A stretch of 42,183 bases of DNA from CBFDCQ01 sp965603355 (GTDB lineage Bacteria; Hydrogenedentota; CAZGCA01; CBFDCQ01): assembly GCA_965603355.1 (NCBI GenBank), contig CBFDCQ010000022.1:1-42183 (forward strand), read 5' to 3'. Under the pieces are notes generated by a model. The model searched no databases. It worked only from the letters and a program-made list of their open reading frames with translations, and was not told the origin of the DNA. A program made the position numbers and the translations under genes. The number at the start of each line of letters is the position of its first letter. The first letter of the stretch is position 1. This document shows, one piece after another, positions 26,234-34,909 of this stretch.

Positions 26234-27322
26234 TCAATCAATATCTGCTTCCCATCCCATTTCCTTGAAGAATTCTTCGCGGGTTGGAAATAGAAATGCG
26301 AGGATATCATACAGCTCCGGATCAATTACCTTGAGGTTTTCGGGTGTGAGCGGCATGCCGTCATAGGATCGATGGCTGCGGACCCCATAATATATATCAA
26401 GGCCGAAAGCCAGGTACTCATCACTGAAAGAATCGGCCGGCAATCCGTCTTGTGGCCGGTAGAAACCACGCTTGACGGCTTCCTGCGTGGCATGTTCAAG
26501 CCGCGCCTGAACGCCCGGATAGGCTTTCATGATGCCGCCTCTATGGATCAAATGGGTGATCTCTTCAACAGAAGCGTCACGACGCAAATTTCTCGGTCCG
26601 CCAAGCCGCAGGTAGTCCGGAATAATCTCTTCATCCTCGAGATCTTGAGTACGTATACCCGTGCTCCGGCGATGCATGTAGAAACCGATCGAGGTGTTGC
26701 GTTCTTCAAAGGTGTAGAAAAGCGTCATGACCGCGTTTCGTTCTCTAACGTATTCTGTAACCCTTCCCGCCCCTCGTCTGTCCTTCATAAGCAAGGCCTT
26801 GGCTACGTTAGCTGCATATTCGACCTTCTTGGGATCCACCCGTTCGGTTGCATAGAAGCCGATTCCGCCTCCTTCTTTTCGCTGCGTGAAAATATCAAGG
26901 GCATTTTCCGCCTTGGGTGTTTCGGGAAGCGCTATGATGATAAGTACCTGCTCCATCCAACCATCACTGTTGGTGGCCCGGACTTCAGCGTAATAGTGAG
27001 CCGGGTTCTGAGGGGGAATAGCTTTCAGCCTCAGCTCAGCCGTATCGGGATCTATTTCGACTATCTCTGTTGCGTCAAGTTGGCCTTCCCTCAAGTAGCG
27101 TCTCCGGTCGCCTCCGGGCACCGGCGGCACCAGACTCCAGGTGGTCTTCAGGGGGTTTTCGAACACAAGCTCGATCTCACCGAGAACTTCACCAATCTTG
27201 GTGTCTTTAGTCACCAGGAAGCGGTCGAATTCGTCTGTGACAATGGGTTTTTCCGCGCAGCAAACGCTGGTGAACAAGGTTGCCGACAACATTAGAATCG
27301 CTGAGAGAATTGCTTTACGCAT
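26234..27322 (-). CDS. Exported protein: cadherin-like domain plus unknown ExIxH domain
   Basis: ATG 27322 follows GGAGGCAGACG and starts a signal peptide (MRKAILSAILMLSATLF), giving 362 aa; an in-frame start at 27373 is less likely. Residues about 25-135 read as a cadherin-like/Ig-like beta domain (KIGEVLGEI, DPDTAELRLKAIP, AEVRATNSDG). Residues about 140-362 match the unknown domain of the next gene (24440-26152): EEITHLIH (253-260) aligns with EHILHH there, and EAVKRGFY with EAVDKGYY. An old, possibly metal-binding, secreted domain is inferred. It is flanked by a DUF885 gene, in one direction. Confidence 0.68.
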   Translation of the reverse strand: MRKAILSAILMLSATLFTSVCCAEKPIVTDEFDRFLVTKDTKIGEVLGEIELVFENPLKTTWSLVPPVPGGDRRRYLREGQLDATEIVEIDPDTAELRLKAIPPQNPAHYYAEVRATNSDGWMEQVLIIIALPETPKAENALDIFTQRKEGGGIGFYATERVDPKKVEYAANVAKALLMKDRRGAGRVTEYVRERNAVMTLFYTFEERNTSIGFYMHRRSTGIRTQDLEDEEIIPDYLRLGGPRNLRRDASVEEITHLIHRGGIMKAYPGVQARLEHATQEAVKRGFYRPQDGLPADSFSDEYLAFGLDIYYGVRSHRSYDGMPLTPENLKVIDPELYDILAFLFPTREEFFKEMGWEADID

Positions 27323-27397
27323 CGTCTGCCTCCGTTCCTTCTGGCCACTTGGTTTAAATGCCATACGATACACTTTGAGATCCTTAGTCGCTCATTA

Positions 27398-29041
27398 CTA
27401 CCACAGCTTCTTGATCTCGTCCTCATAACCTGTCATCTCCCACCGGATCAGCGACGTGGGGATATCGCCTGCGGCATAGAACTCGTCCATAAACCTTTTG
27501 ACGGTGAACTTGTCGCCCAACTGTTGCGCTCTGTCCCTAAACAACTTCATGAAATGGACTTTGCCGGTAACCATTTGGGAATGCCACCCCACCTGGAGCA
27601 GGGTGGTCTGCATTTCATGCCACAAATGAGGACTGTCATCAAGCAATTCTCCATGCGGCGCGTTCGCGACACAGAACTCCATCGCTTCTGTCAAGCTCCA
27701 ATCGCCGCTGTGCATATACACATCTGAGAGCGCGCGGACTGTGCGAAAGGCCGCCTGCTCGTATGTGACTTCGCGCGCTCTTCGTGGCCGCTCGTCAAGA
27801 TATCCCGCATGCATCAATAATTCCTCGTAAGCGAAAGCCAATCCCTCATGCCGGCCGACAGCCATATTATACGGCCCTTCATGTTCCCGGGCTCCCCGGA
27901 TCGGCCGGGAATCGTGCTGCTGCCGTAACACGTCAAAGTGGTGGCCAACCATTTCGTGCGTTTCTTCCATCAACGACTCGCGGTGCGAAAAATTGTAGAA
28001 GTAATCATGCTTTTCCGGCCAGGGTCTGCTGGTCGATCGCAGTCTACCTGCCCGATACGCGTCGTCAACAAGATAATCAGGGACCGTGTAAATCTCTTCG
28101 TCTCGTATCCACGCCCTGATATGATCGAGAGAATTGACGACGCTGCGTTGATATTCTTCCTGGGATGCAACCGGCTTGAGTGGAGGCAGATTGCGGTTCC
28201 TATTCTCTTCGAGCCTCTGAAACGTTATGACGCGATTATCTTCAAGCTCCACCATCGTTCGAATGTCTTCCCATGTATAGGGAAAGAGGTAGACGTTTTT
28301 CATCAGCCAGTTGTAGTCCTCAATTCCAACACCGCCTGATGCTGTCATCTTGCTCTGGTTTTCCTTCAGCCAGGTGAGGTAGCCGTCAATTGCGGCCTGG
28401 GCTTTCTTTGCATCGGAAACAAGATCAGGATGATGCTCTTCCAGTTGTGCCACAAAGCGCTGGAAGGAATCGTCATTCCCATTCCCCTCCAGATTATGAA
28501 TGGTGAAGATGGCCAGGTCACCCGGTATGTCGGCTATATTGCCGTTACCGAGATTCCTTTTCGCCTGGTCGTAATACTTCGGGATTGCCTGGAGTCTCGA
28601 CCGAAACTCGGTGATGCGATCTCCTTCGAGAGGCAACCTCGGGAGCCTTCCGAGCCTGCCTCTCCTGCCACCGTAAAACGCGGGATCGCGTACCCAGGGT
28701 TTGAGAACCCGAAGCTCGAATTCGAGCCCGTTCATTTCCGCACGGACGAGGTGGTAATCGACTTGCTCGGAGACCGGCCAGTTACTTGCATCGATCGCCG
28801 CCAGACGGCTCTGGTATCTTTTCAGTTCACGATACTTGGTCTCCATAGCTGTAGCGTAACCTGATATGTCACCACGATAGTCTTCCTGAGCGAAGTCACG
28901 AAACTCCTTGAAGAGGCTGAGAAGATCCTCATAGTCGCCGCTTACGGCAGCGTCAACTTCACCATCCCCCACAGTGCACAAAACCGCTGTCAGACCAGCG
29001 AGAAACGTAATAGCGATCGCGAAAATACTGTGTCTAAGCAT
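27398..29041 (-). CDS. Exported DUF885 family putative metallopeptidase, copy 2
   Basis: A 547-aa protein with an N-terminal signal sequence (MLRHSIFAIAITFLAGLTAV). It aligns along its length with copies 1 and 3: SNWPVSEQVDYHLVRAEMNG, LFPYTWEDIRTMVELEDNR, the metal motif HEMVGH at 362-367, EGLAFAYEELLMHAGY and the conserved tail ending MTGYEDEIKKLW. Start supported by GAGGAGAT. Only 26 bases separate it from copy 3, so the two are a tandem duplication, most likely co-transcribed. A periplasmic peptidase role is inferred from the family; no substrate can be read from sequence. Confidence 0.82.
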   Translation of the reverse strand: MLRHSIFAIAITFLAGLTAVLCTVGDGEVDAAVSGDYEDLLSLFKEFRDFAQEDYRGDISGYATAMETKYRELKRYQSRLAAIDASNWPVSEQVDYHLVRAEMNGLEFELRVLKPWVRDPAFYGGRRGRLGRLPRLPLEGDRITEFRSRLQAIPKYYDQAKRNLGNGNIADIPGDLAIFTIHNLEGNGNDDSFQRFVAQLEEHHPDLVSDAKKAQAAIDGYLTWLKENQSKMTASGGVGIEDYNWLMKNVYLFPYTWEDIRTMVELEDNRVITFQRLEENRNRNLPPLKPVASQEEYQRSVVNSLDHIRAWIRDEEIYTVPDYLVDDAYRAGRLRSTSRPWPEKHDYFYNFSHRESLMEETHEMVGHHFDVLRQQHDSRPIRGAREHEGPYNMAVGRHEGLAFAYEELLMHAGYLDERPRRAREVTYEQAAFRTVRALSDVYMHSGDWSLTEAMEFCVANAPHGELLDDSPHLWHEMQTTLLQVGWHSQMVTGKVHFMKLFRDRAQQLGDKFTVKRFMDEFYAAGDIPTSLIRWEMTGYEDEIKKLW

Positions 29042-29067
29042 GGTTCAAATCTCCTCTTCCTCAATTG

Positions 29068-31557
29068 CTACCACAACTCTTTGATCTCGTCGTCGGAACC
29101 TGTCATCTCCCAATGTATCAGCGACATGGGGATCATGCCGGCTGCAAGAAACTCGTCCATGAACTTCTTGAGTTTGAAGTCGTCTCCCAGTTGCTGAGCC
29201 CTGTCTCTGAACAGCTTCATGAACTGTACCTTGCCGGCGATCATGATCATATGATGGCCCACTCCGACCAATGTGGTCTCCAACTCGAACCACAAATGTT
29301 CACTGTCATCAAGCAGCTCTCCGTGCGGTGCATTCGCAACACAGAACTCCATCGCATCTGTCAGGCTCCAGTCTCCGCTGTGCATATAGACATCCGAGAG
29401 CGCGCGGACTGTGCGGAAAGCGGCCTGCTCGTAAGCGATCTCTCTTGCATGCCGATTTCGTCCGTCAAGATAACCCGCATGCATAAGCAATTCCTCGAGA
29501 GCGAAAGCGAATCCCTCGCCCCGGCTGGTGGAAATCTTATACCCGAGCCTACCACCCCGAATCGGGCGATTATCGCGTCGGGATCTTTGGCCATCGAAAC
29601 TGTGACCGACCATCTCGTGAGTCTCTTCCATTACAGGATCACGGTGTGAGAAGTTGAAGAAGTAGTCATGTCTCTCCGGCCATGGCCTGTCCCATCCGTG
29701 CCACCCCGAACTCCAATAATCTTCCCATTCAAGGTAGTCATCCACGGTAAATATTTCCTCTTTACGCAGGAAATTCATAACGTGCTCTATGCCCTCTTTG
29801 ACTCTCTGCTTGTATTCCTCCTGGGTTGCAGCCGGTTTAAGTGGCGGAATATTACGATTTCTGTTCTCTTCGAGTCGCTGAAATGTTCTAACGCGATTAT
29901 CTTCAAGCTCCACGATCCTGCGCACATCGTCCCATGTGTAGGGGAAGAGATAAACGTTCTTGAGCAGCCAGTTGTAGTTTTCTTTTCCAACGCCGGCTGA
30001 GGCCGTCATCTTGCTCTGGTTTTCCTTTAGCCAGCTGAGGTAGCCTTCAGTTGCCGCCTGGGCTTCTTTTGCGTCGGGAACAAGATGAGGATGGTGCTCG
30101 GATAATTGTGCCACAAGGTCCGGGAAGGGATTGCGATTCCCCTCCAGATTGCGGATGGCAAGGATCGCCAAGTCACCCGCTATCTCGGATATATCACCGC
30201 CGCCCAGATTCCTCTTCGCCTGCTCGTAGTACCTCGGGATTGCCTGAAGTCTCGACCGAAACGCAGCGATACGATCTTCGTCAAGAGGCAATCTCGGTAT
30301 CCTTCCCAACCCGCCACCCCTTCTGCCGGCGTAGTACCCGGGATTACGTATCCAGGGTTTGACAACCCGAAGCTCGAACTCAAGCCCGTTCATTTGCGCG
30401 CGTACCAGGTGGTAATCGATTTGCTCCGAGACCGACCAACTACTTGAATCGATCGCGGCCAGACGGCTCTGGTACTTCTTCAGTTCGCGATACTTTTTGT
30501 CCATAGCGGCGGCTATATCGCCCGATACGCCACGGGAATCCCTCCGACCCTGGAACTTGCCAAACTCCTTAAAAAGGCTGAGAAGATCGGCATGACTGCC
30601 GCTCTCAGTGGACTGTGCAGCAGGCCACTCCAATCTCTCCGGAGCAACTACAGAGGTCTCCTCTTTCGTGGGGAATGAGTCTGGAATGCCAATCGTGACT
30701 TTGCCGGTTGCCACGTACTCTGTCCCTCTGGCCAGAGCGGTCTGAAAGCCAACGCAGTGAAGCGCTGCACCATACGGCTCGAACTCATCGTTCCAATGCC
30801 CCATAGGGATATGAAACACTTTGCCTTTGCCGTAGGTGATGATCATCATCATGGGCTCGTTTTCATCGGTCAGGCGGCACCACGAATGAGCCAGCACTTC
30901 GACATTCTTCGCCGGGCCACGAAGTGAAGCATAAAGTTCGTCTTCAGCGTGCATCCATTCTGTGGGCAGGCCCTTGAGGATCGGGTGATCGGGCTGATCG
31001 TGGATCACCAGATAGTCTTTTACCTGTTCATCGTCACCGCTGCGACCCTTGTCAGGGGAGGTTCGCTGCCATTTGCCATCTATCAGGCGCAAGAGATAGC
31101 CTGACTTCCCGGCCTTACGACCGCCCCAACCGCCGATAGCGATCATTGCGTTGTACTCGGGCCAACTGGCAAACGCGTTGTCCGCACCATGTACGATCAC
31201 AAGACCACCGCCGTCCCTGACGAATCTATCGAAATTCGCCATCGTCTCCTGTGACCAGAGGGAGAGCGGTGGGCTGCCTTCTTCCCAATCGTCATTGAAA
31301 TTGCTCAGGACGACGTCGTACTTGGAAAAATCAGGATGCCAGGCTTGCCACTCTTCCTTAGGAGCCCCTTTTCTGGGCGAAGTGCTGACATCGACTGTGA
31401 ATCGGCCCGTTGCCTCAAGAGTGGCTTTGTTGGCGGCTGTGGTGTTTTGCCAGTCGTGATTATTGATGCCATCAATAATCAGAACCTTGATCTGATCGGC
31501 GGCAAAACTGACGGAGGTCACCAACGACAATATTAGAGTTGCTAAGAATAGTCTCAT
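29068..31557 (-). CDS. Exported ThuA-like/DUF885 fusion protein (DUF885 copy 3)
   Basis: ATG 31557 follows GGGAGAGGGAGA and begins a signal peptide (MRLFLATLILSLVTSVSFA), giving 829 aa; the frame stays open about 56 codons further up with no ribosome site. Residues about 23-285 are a ThuA-like domain (class I amidotransferase-like fold; KVLIIDGINNHDW, GGGLVIVHGADNAF, GKGKVFHIPMGHW) as found in many planctomycete secreted proteins. After a linker (about 285-325) a full DUF885 domain follows, with HEMVGH at 647-652 and the same tail as copies 1 and 2. The ThuA part may bind or process sugar derivatives, so a two-domain enzyme on glycopeptide-like material is conceivable but unproven. It is first of the block. 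Confidence 0.82.
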   Translation of the reverse strand: MRLFLATLILSLVTSVSFAADQIKVLIIDGINNHDWQNTTAANKATLEATGRFTVDVSTSPRKGAPKEEWQAWHPDFSKYDVVLSNFNDDWEEGSPPLSLWSQETMANFDRFVRDGGGLVIVHGADNAFASWPEYNAMIAIGGWGGRKAGKSGYLLRLIDGKWQRTSPDKGRSGDDEQVKDYLVIHDQPDHPILKGLPTEWMHAEDELYASLRGPAKNVEVLAHSWCRLTDENEPMMMIITYGKGKVFHIPMGHWNDEFEPYGAALHCVGFQTALARGTEYVATGKVTIGIPDSFPTKEETSVVAPERLEWPAAQSTESGSHADLLSLFKEFGKFQGRRDSRGVSGDIAAAMDKKYRELKKYQSRLAAIDSSSWSVSEQIDYHLVRAQMNGLEFELRVVKPWIRNPGYYAGRRGGGLGRIPRLPLDEDRIAAFRSRLQAIPRYYEQAKRNLGGGDISEIAGDLAILAIRNLEGNRNPFPDLVAQLSEHHPHLVPDAKEAQAATEGYLSWLKENQSKMTASAGVGKENYNWLLKNVYLFPYTWDDVRRIVELEDNRVRTFQRLEENRNRNIPPLKPAATQEEYKQRVKEGIEHVMNFLRKEEIFTVDDYLEWEDYWSSGWHGWDRPWPERHDYFFNFSHRDPVMEETHEMVGHSFDGQRSRRDNRPIRGGRLGYKISTSRGEGFAFALEELLMHAGYLDGRNRHAREIAYEQAAFRTVRALSDVYMHSGDWSLTDAMEFCVANAPHGELLDDSEHLWFELETTLVGVGHHMIMIAGKVQFMKLFRDRAQQLGDDFKLKKFMDEFLAAGMIPMSLIHWEMTGSDDEIKELW

Positions 31558-31707
31558 TCTCCCTCTCCCTGATTTCCCAAATCTAGAGTGATCAATTGGC
31601 CTTACCCTATGAATGCTTATGGTCTCCTCACAATCGCAGACTTCGTCGCACGGCAATCTCCATCGGGCAGTACGGTCGGCAGTATATGTGAGCTTCTCCC
31701 CACCTTT
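31558..31707. other. Upstream region of the ThuA-DUF885 operon
   Basis: The 150 bases upstream of the ThuA-DUF885 start hold a TATACT hexamer on the minus strand (31684-31679), but no good -35 lies 16-18 bases from it. The operon's promoter is therefore unresolved. No gene is seen. Confidence 0.3.
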
Positions 31708-31815
31708 AGACAGTCCCCGACGCAACTTAAGGCGTAATATTATTGGAGATGGCAGCCTCCGCGTAGCCTCACTTTAACAGGCCTCCTGCTGCGTGTCAAG
31801 ACGCGCGCGGGACAG
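31708..31815 (-). repeat. Intergenic element, copy B
   Basis: Shares CAGTCCCCGACGCAACTTAAGG, a TAATATTATT block and GGCAGCCTCCGCGTAGCCTC with copies A and C. The likeness to copy C continues for about 110 bases, including a CTGCG-GTCA-ACGCGCGCGG stretch. It lies upstream of the ThuA-DUF885 gene. Confidence 0.55.
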
Positions 31816-31891
31816 GAGTTCCTCCCCAGGCCTAACGCAATGCTCACGTTAGCAAGTGTTGGGAATGCATCTAACGGGAGGAGAAAAAGAA

Positions 31892-31926
31892 CCAGCCCGC
31901 TTCGGCCTCCTGCCGAAGCGGGCTGG
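31892..31926 (-). terminator. Rho-independent terminator of DUF1559 gene 1
   Basis: Perfect 15-bp stem (CCAGCCCGCTTCGGC and its complement) with a 5-base loop. On the minus strand the hairpin is followed by TTCTTTTTC. It lies 35 bases past the DUF1559 stop. The same stem recurs at 33873-33906. Confidence 0.9.
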
Positions 31927-31961
31927 ATTCATCTTAGCTTGTTATCAACTTATTGTCCGTC

Positions 31962-32978
31962 CTACGGGCGGAACACATAGCCCGGGTGCACTGGGAATTC
32001 GCCGGGGTACCTGATGAACCCTACGTGACCGTCCATATAGAGCACATTCGAGCCACCGGGTATGTGGTTGAACTCGGACGTAAGTACGTTAGCGGAACCA
32101 TAGATCGTGTGCGCCGAATCCCACATCACGGCGAGGTCACTCTGCGCGTAGGCAGAGCCGGCAGGGTTGTTGATATCGGTGATCATGAACCGCTCGATAC
32201 CTTCCTTCAGACGATAGACGGTAAGGCCCTCCCACGTCTGATCACTGTCGACTTCCCGACCCCAATTCCACTTGTCCAAATAGTATTTATCGAAGAGTTC
32301 GAACATTGCCTCCATGCCTGGGCCGAACCCATTCCACGTCTCTATTATCTCCGCATTAGTCTTGGTTTGATCAATAAACTGTTCTTCTATAGCGGCGAAG
32401 CCAATGTAGACATACGAGTAGGGAATCGGATTCCCCTGTTCCCACGACATATCGGCTTCCCAATCCCCGATACCCGGGCCCATCGTATCGTAGGAGGTAA
32501 AGCCCACGCGGCAGGGATCGTAGGGGCCATTAGGGTCGCCGCCAACGTTGTGAACACCGTCCTTTAATAAACCTATAGCGCTGGCGTCGGAGGGGCAGAC
32601 GGTGACGTTTACGTCCGTCAAATACTCCGGGTACACCTGGCTTAACTGCAAGAACGTATGGTTGTACAGATGGTCGTTGCGGCAAGGCTGGGTGCAACTG
32701 GCGGCGTTGGCCGCGGCCAGGTCACCACTTGCATACGCTGCATTCTGTACGATCTCGTCCGTGGCTAACCAGAAGAACGTCGGCCACTTCCCGCCGGATG
32801 ACTCATTCGCGTACATCTTGAACACGAGACCCATTTGCTTCAGATTATTCTGGCAACTGGCCCGGCGCGCAGCCTCCCGCGCTCGTGCAAGCGCCGGCAG
32901 CAGTATCGCCGCCAGTATGCCGATGATCGCTATCACCACCAGCAGTTCGATTAACGTAAATCCACGTGACTTCTTCAT
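31962..32978 (-). CDS. Prepilin-like DUF1559 protein 1
   Basis: A 338-aa protein with a type IV prepilin/pseudopilin N-terminus: KKSRG|FTLIELLVVIAIIGIL, where the prepilin peptidase cuts after Gly and the hydrophobic helix forms the pilus core or membrane anchor. ARAREAARRASCQNNLKQMG is the standard start of DUF1559. The C-terminal motif NHIPGGSNVLYMDGHV is the prepilin-associated H-X9-DG signature, but with ten residues between His and Asp. Such proteins are highly expanded in Planctomycetota, Lentisphaerota and related phyla; their role (pseudopilus, surface protein, export) is unknown. It is paralogous to the protein encoded at 33932-34909. It has its own promoter, long leader and terminator. 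Confidence 0.92.
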   Translation of the reverse strand: MKKSRGFTLIELLVVIAIIGILAAILLPALARAREAARRASCQNNLKQMGLVFKMYANESSGGKWPTFFWLATDEIVQNAAYASGDLAAANAASCTQPCRNDHLYNHTFLQLSQVYPEYLTDVNVTVCPSDASAIGLLKDGVHNVGGDPNGPYDPCRVGFTSYDTMGPGIGDWEADMSWEQGNPIPYSYVYIGFAAIEEQFIDQTKTNAEIIETWNGFGPGMEAMFELFDKYYLDKWNWGREVDSDQTWEGLTVYRLKEGIERFMITDINNPAGSAYAQSDLAVMWDSAHTIYGSANVLTSEFNHIPGGSNVLYMDGHVGFIRYPGEFPVHPGYVFRP

Positions 32979-33246
32979 TTGACTGTTTCCCCCTTCATCA
33001 AGTTAAGTGAATATCTTTCACAGACGCGCCCCCGCCACAACCTCCGGTACAGAGCGCGTCAACCAACGAAGGAACGGACACCTGTGCATTCAGCTCTTAT
33101 ATCACCCCCTTTCCGCAGAAACGCCTCTCAATTGGAGAGACTGGTAGCGCGGGCTCTCTCAGGCGGATGTACAATACGTTGAAGTGTGTGAACTTGAGTC
33201 CCCCGCAACGTTACCCCCTCTAACATTCGTGGACTCCCCTTTTGAC
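32979..33246 (-). ncRNA. Conserved leader of DUF1559 gene 1 (candidate structured 5' UTR)
   Basis: About 268 nt from the predicted start point to the ATG, homologous to the leader of DUF1559 gene 2. The best block (around 33050-33085) is nearly identical in both. On the RNA strand a 7-bp stem GACGCGC/GCGCGUC (33060-33054 with 33029-33023) encloses a small hairpin UCUG-uac-CGGA. In the other leader both stems are kept through wobble-compatible changes. A GGGGGUGAU stretch resembles a ribosome site, and a 23-codon ORF (beginning MHRCPFLRWLTRSV) follows it. Regulator versus leader peptide is open. Confidence 0.5.
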
Positions 33247-33252
33247 TTGGCT

Positions 33253-33281
33253 ATTTTATCAAAATGGGCGTCAAATGTCAA
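33253..33281 (-). promoter_or_regulatory. Sigma-70 promoter of DUF1559 gene 1
   Basis: Minus strand -35 TTGACA (33281-33276), 17-base spacer ending TGA (extended -10), -10 TAAAAT (33258-33253). Near-consensus. Predicted start about 33246. Confidence 0.8.
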
Positions 33282-33374
33282 GGGAATTCCTGCCGCAGTT
33301 CACTGACCCCCAGTTTCCGAACGACATCACCTTTCCACCTCCAAGCGTCCTCTCTCCGGAAGCCCCCTCGATTG

Positions 33375-33765
33375 TACAGACGCCCCGGTGGGGCGCCCGT
33401 CTTTGGAAGGGCCGACCTCCGTGTCGGCCGCGGGGGGGGGGTGGGCCCGCCCCCCCCGGGACCGCCCCGGGAGGGCGGGCCGGCCGCAGGGTGTGCCCCC
33501 CCGCCGGGCGGGTCTTAGACCCGCCCCTACGTGTCAGGCAATGGTAGGGCGGGCAGTCCGAAGGATTGCCCGCCGCGCAGTGCGTCACACCCACAGCTTC
33601 ATCCATGCGACCTTTCCGCGGCTGGCAACCCGCCGAGCCGGGCATGCCAGCCCTACAATGACACGATGCCCAAGTGATACAGGTTCGCAGCCCGCCCCTA
33701 CGTGGCAGACTCTCCACGGCGAGCAAGCAGGAATATCTGCCCCACCATCACAGAGGACGAGGCCG
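33375..33765. repeat. Array of short palindromic intergenic elements
   Basis: Gene-free, very GC-rich stretch made of adjacent inverted repeats: a G/C-run block (33424-33485), GGGCGGGTCT-t-AGACCCGCCC (33506-33526), GGCGGGCA/TGCCCGCC (33548-33574), GGCTGGCA/TGCCAGCC (33620-33652), and a segment reading CAGGAATATCTGCCCCACCA that recurs at 37702-37721. These look like miniature repeat units rather than genes. The ORFs across them are artefacts. Confidence 0.65.
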
Positions 33766-33872
33766 CCCAACGCGGCAACAATCACCAGTCAGGAGGGCGC
33801 CGTCACGCGGGAGTTCGGGGCGTATTGCAGAACTGGGGATGAGTGAGCAGCCACGGAGCGCCAGAGAAAGAA

Positions 33873-33906
33873 CCAGCCCGCTTCGGCAGGAGCCGAAGCG
33901 GGCTGG
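33873..33906 (-). terminator. Rho-independent terminator of DUF1559 gene 2
   Basis: Identical 15-bp stem to the terminator at 31892-31926 with a different 4-base loop. Followed on the minus strand by TTCTTTCTC. It lies 25 bases past the stop. Confidence 0.88.
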
Positions 33907-33931
33907 ATGCGTCTTGCCTATTTGCCAGTCG

Positions 33932-34909
33932 TTAGAATTCCACGTACATATAGTTCTCATGTAGCGGGAATTCGCCGGGGTACCTTAGGAACTCTACATG
34001 ACCGTCCATATAGAGAATGTTGGAACCGCCGGGTATGTGGTTGAACGCGGAGGCGTTACCACCAGGCGTCAGAACACGGAACTGACACTTGTCCCACATC
34101 GTAGGGATATCACTTTGTGCCTGGGCAGAGCCGGCAGGTCTATTGATATCGGTGATCATGAACCGCTCGATGCCTTCCTTCAGACGATAGAGGGTGCCAC
34201 CATCGTCCAGTGGGATATCATTATCTATGACGGAGGTGGGCTCTGATCCGCCTATGACTCCAATGGACCACCACTTCTCAAATCTGAGAAAATTAACAGC
34301 ATCTTGTTCAATCGCGACCCTGTGAGGAAGCGCGTAACCGAAGTACGTATACGAATAGTTCGTGGGAGTATGCCCCGTACCATATTCGCCGCCGCTGCCG
34401 TCCAAAGGATAGTAGTCGTCGTATCGACCATAGAAACCAATACGGCAAGGGTCAAATTGGCCATTCGGGTCGCCACCCACGTTCATCCAACCTTTTTTCA
34501 GTGCTTCCGCACCAACGGAATCGGAAGGACAGTACATGATGTTCATGTCCGTCAGATACTCCGGGTACACCTGGCTTATCTGCGGTGCGCCGGTGTAGCC
34601 TAGAAAGTCACAATGCAAAGTGACGCTGCAACTGGCAGCCCTGGCCGTAACCATGTCGCCGGGATACGCTGTATCCTGAGCTTGCTCGTCCGTGACCCTA
34701 TGTATAATCGTCGGCCACTTCCCGCCTTGGGACTCGTTCGCGTACATCTTGAACACGAGACCCCATTGTTTGAGGTTATTCTGGCATGACGAGCGACGCG
34801 CAGCTTCCCTCGCGCGCGCAAGCGCCGGCAGCAGGATCGCCGCCAGTATGCCGATGATCGCTATCACCACCAGCAGTTCGATTAGTGTAAATCCGCGTGA
34901 CTTCTTCAT
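33932..34909 (-). CDS. Prepilin-like DUF1559 protein 2
   Basis: A 325-aa paralogue of the protein encoded at 31962-32978. ATG 34909 follows GGGGAGGTAGTG; a GTG one codon earlier is too close to the ribosome site. It has the same cleavable pilin N-terminus (KKSRG|FTLIELLVVIAIIG) and the same ARAREAARRSSCQNNLKQWG block. The middle is divergent, with VYPEYLTDMNIMYCPSDS, GGDPNGQFDPCRIGFYG and RLKEGIERFMITDIN shared with protein 1. The ending NHIPGGSNILYMDGHVEFLRYPGEFP again has ten residues between His and Asp-Gly. Exported or envelope-associated, role unknown. Promoter, leader and terminator are duplicated along with the gene. Confidence 0.92.
   Translation of the reverse strand: MKKSRGFTLIELLVVIAIIGILAAILLPALARAREAARRSSCQNNLKQWGLVFKMYANESQGGKWPTIIHRVTDEQAQDTAYPGDMVTARAASCSVTLHCDFLGYTGAPQISQVYPEYLTDMNIMYCPSDSVGAEALKKGWMNVGGDPNGQFDPCRIGFYGRYDDYYPLDGSGGEYGTGHTPTNYSYTYFGYALPHRVAIEQDAVNFLRFEKWWSIGVIGGSEPTSVIDNDIPLDDGGTLYRLKEGIERFMITDINRPAGSAQAQSDIPTMWDKCQFRVLTPGGNASAFNHIPGGSNILYMDGHVEFLRYPGEFPLHENYMYVEF

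Noticed and set aside
31679..31720. Promoter for the ThuA-DUF885 block
   Set aside because: TATACT is a good -10 on the minus strand, but no acceptable -35 lies 16-18 bases upstream, so I do not call it.
33271..33726. 151-codon minus-strand ORF and overlapping + ORFs in the GC-rich spacer
   Set aside because: They run through G/C runs and palindromic repeats; Pro/Gly/Arg-rich low-complexity translation, no ribosome site.
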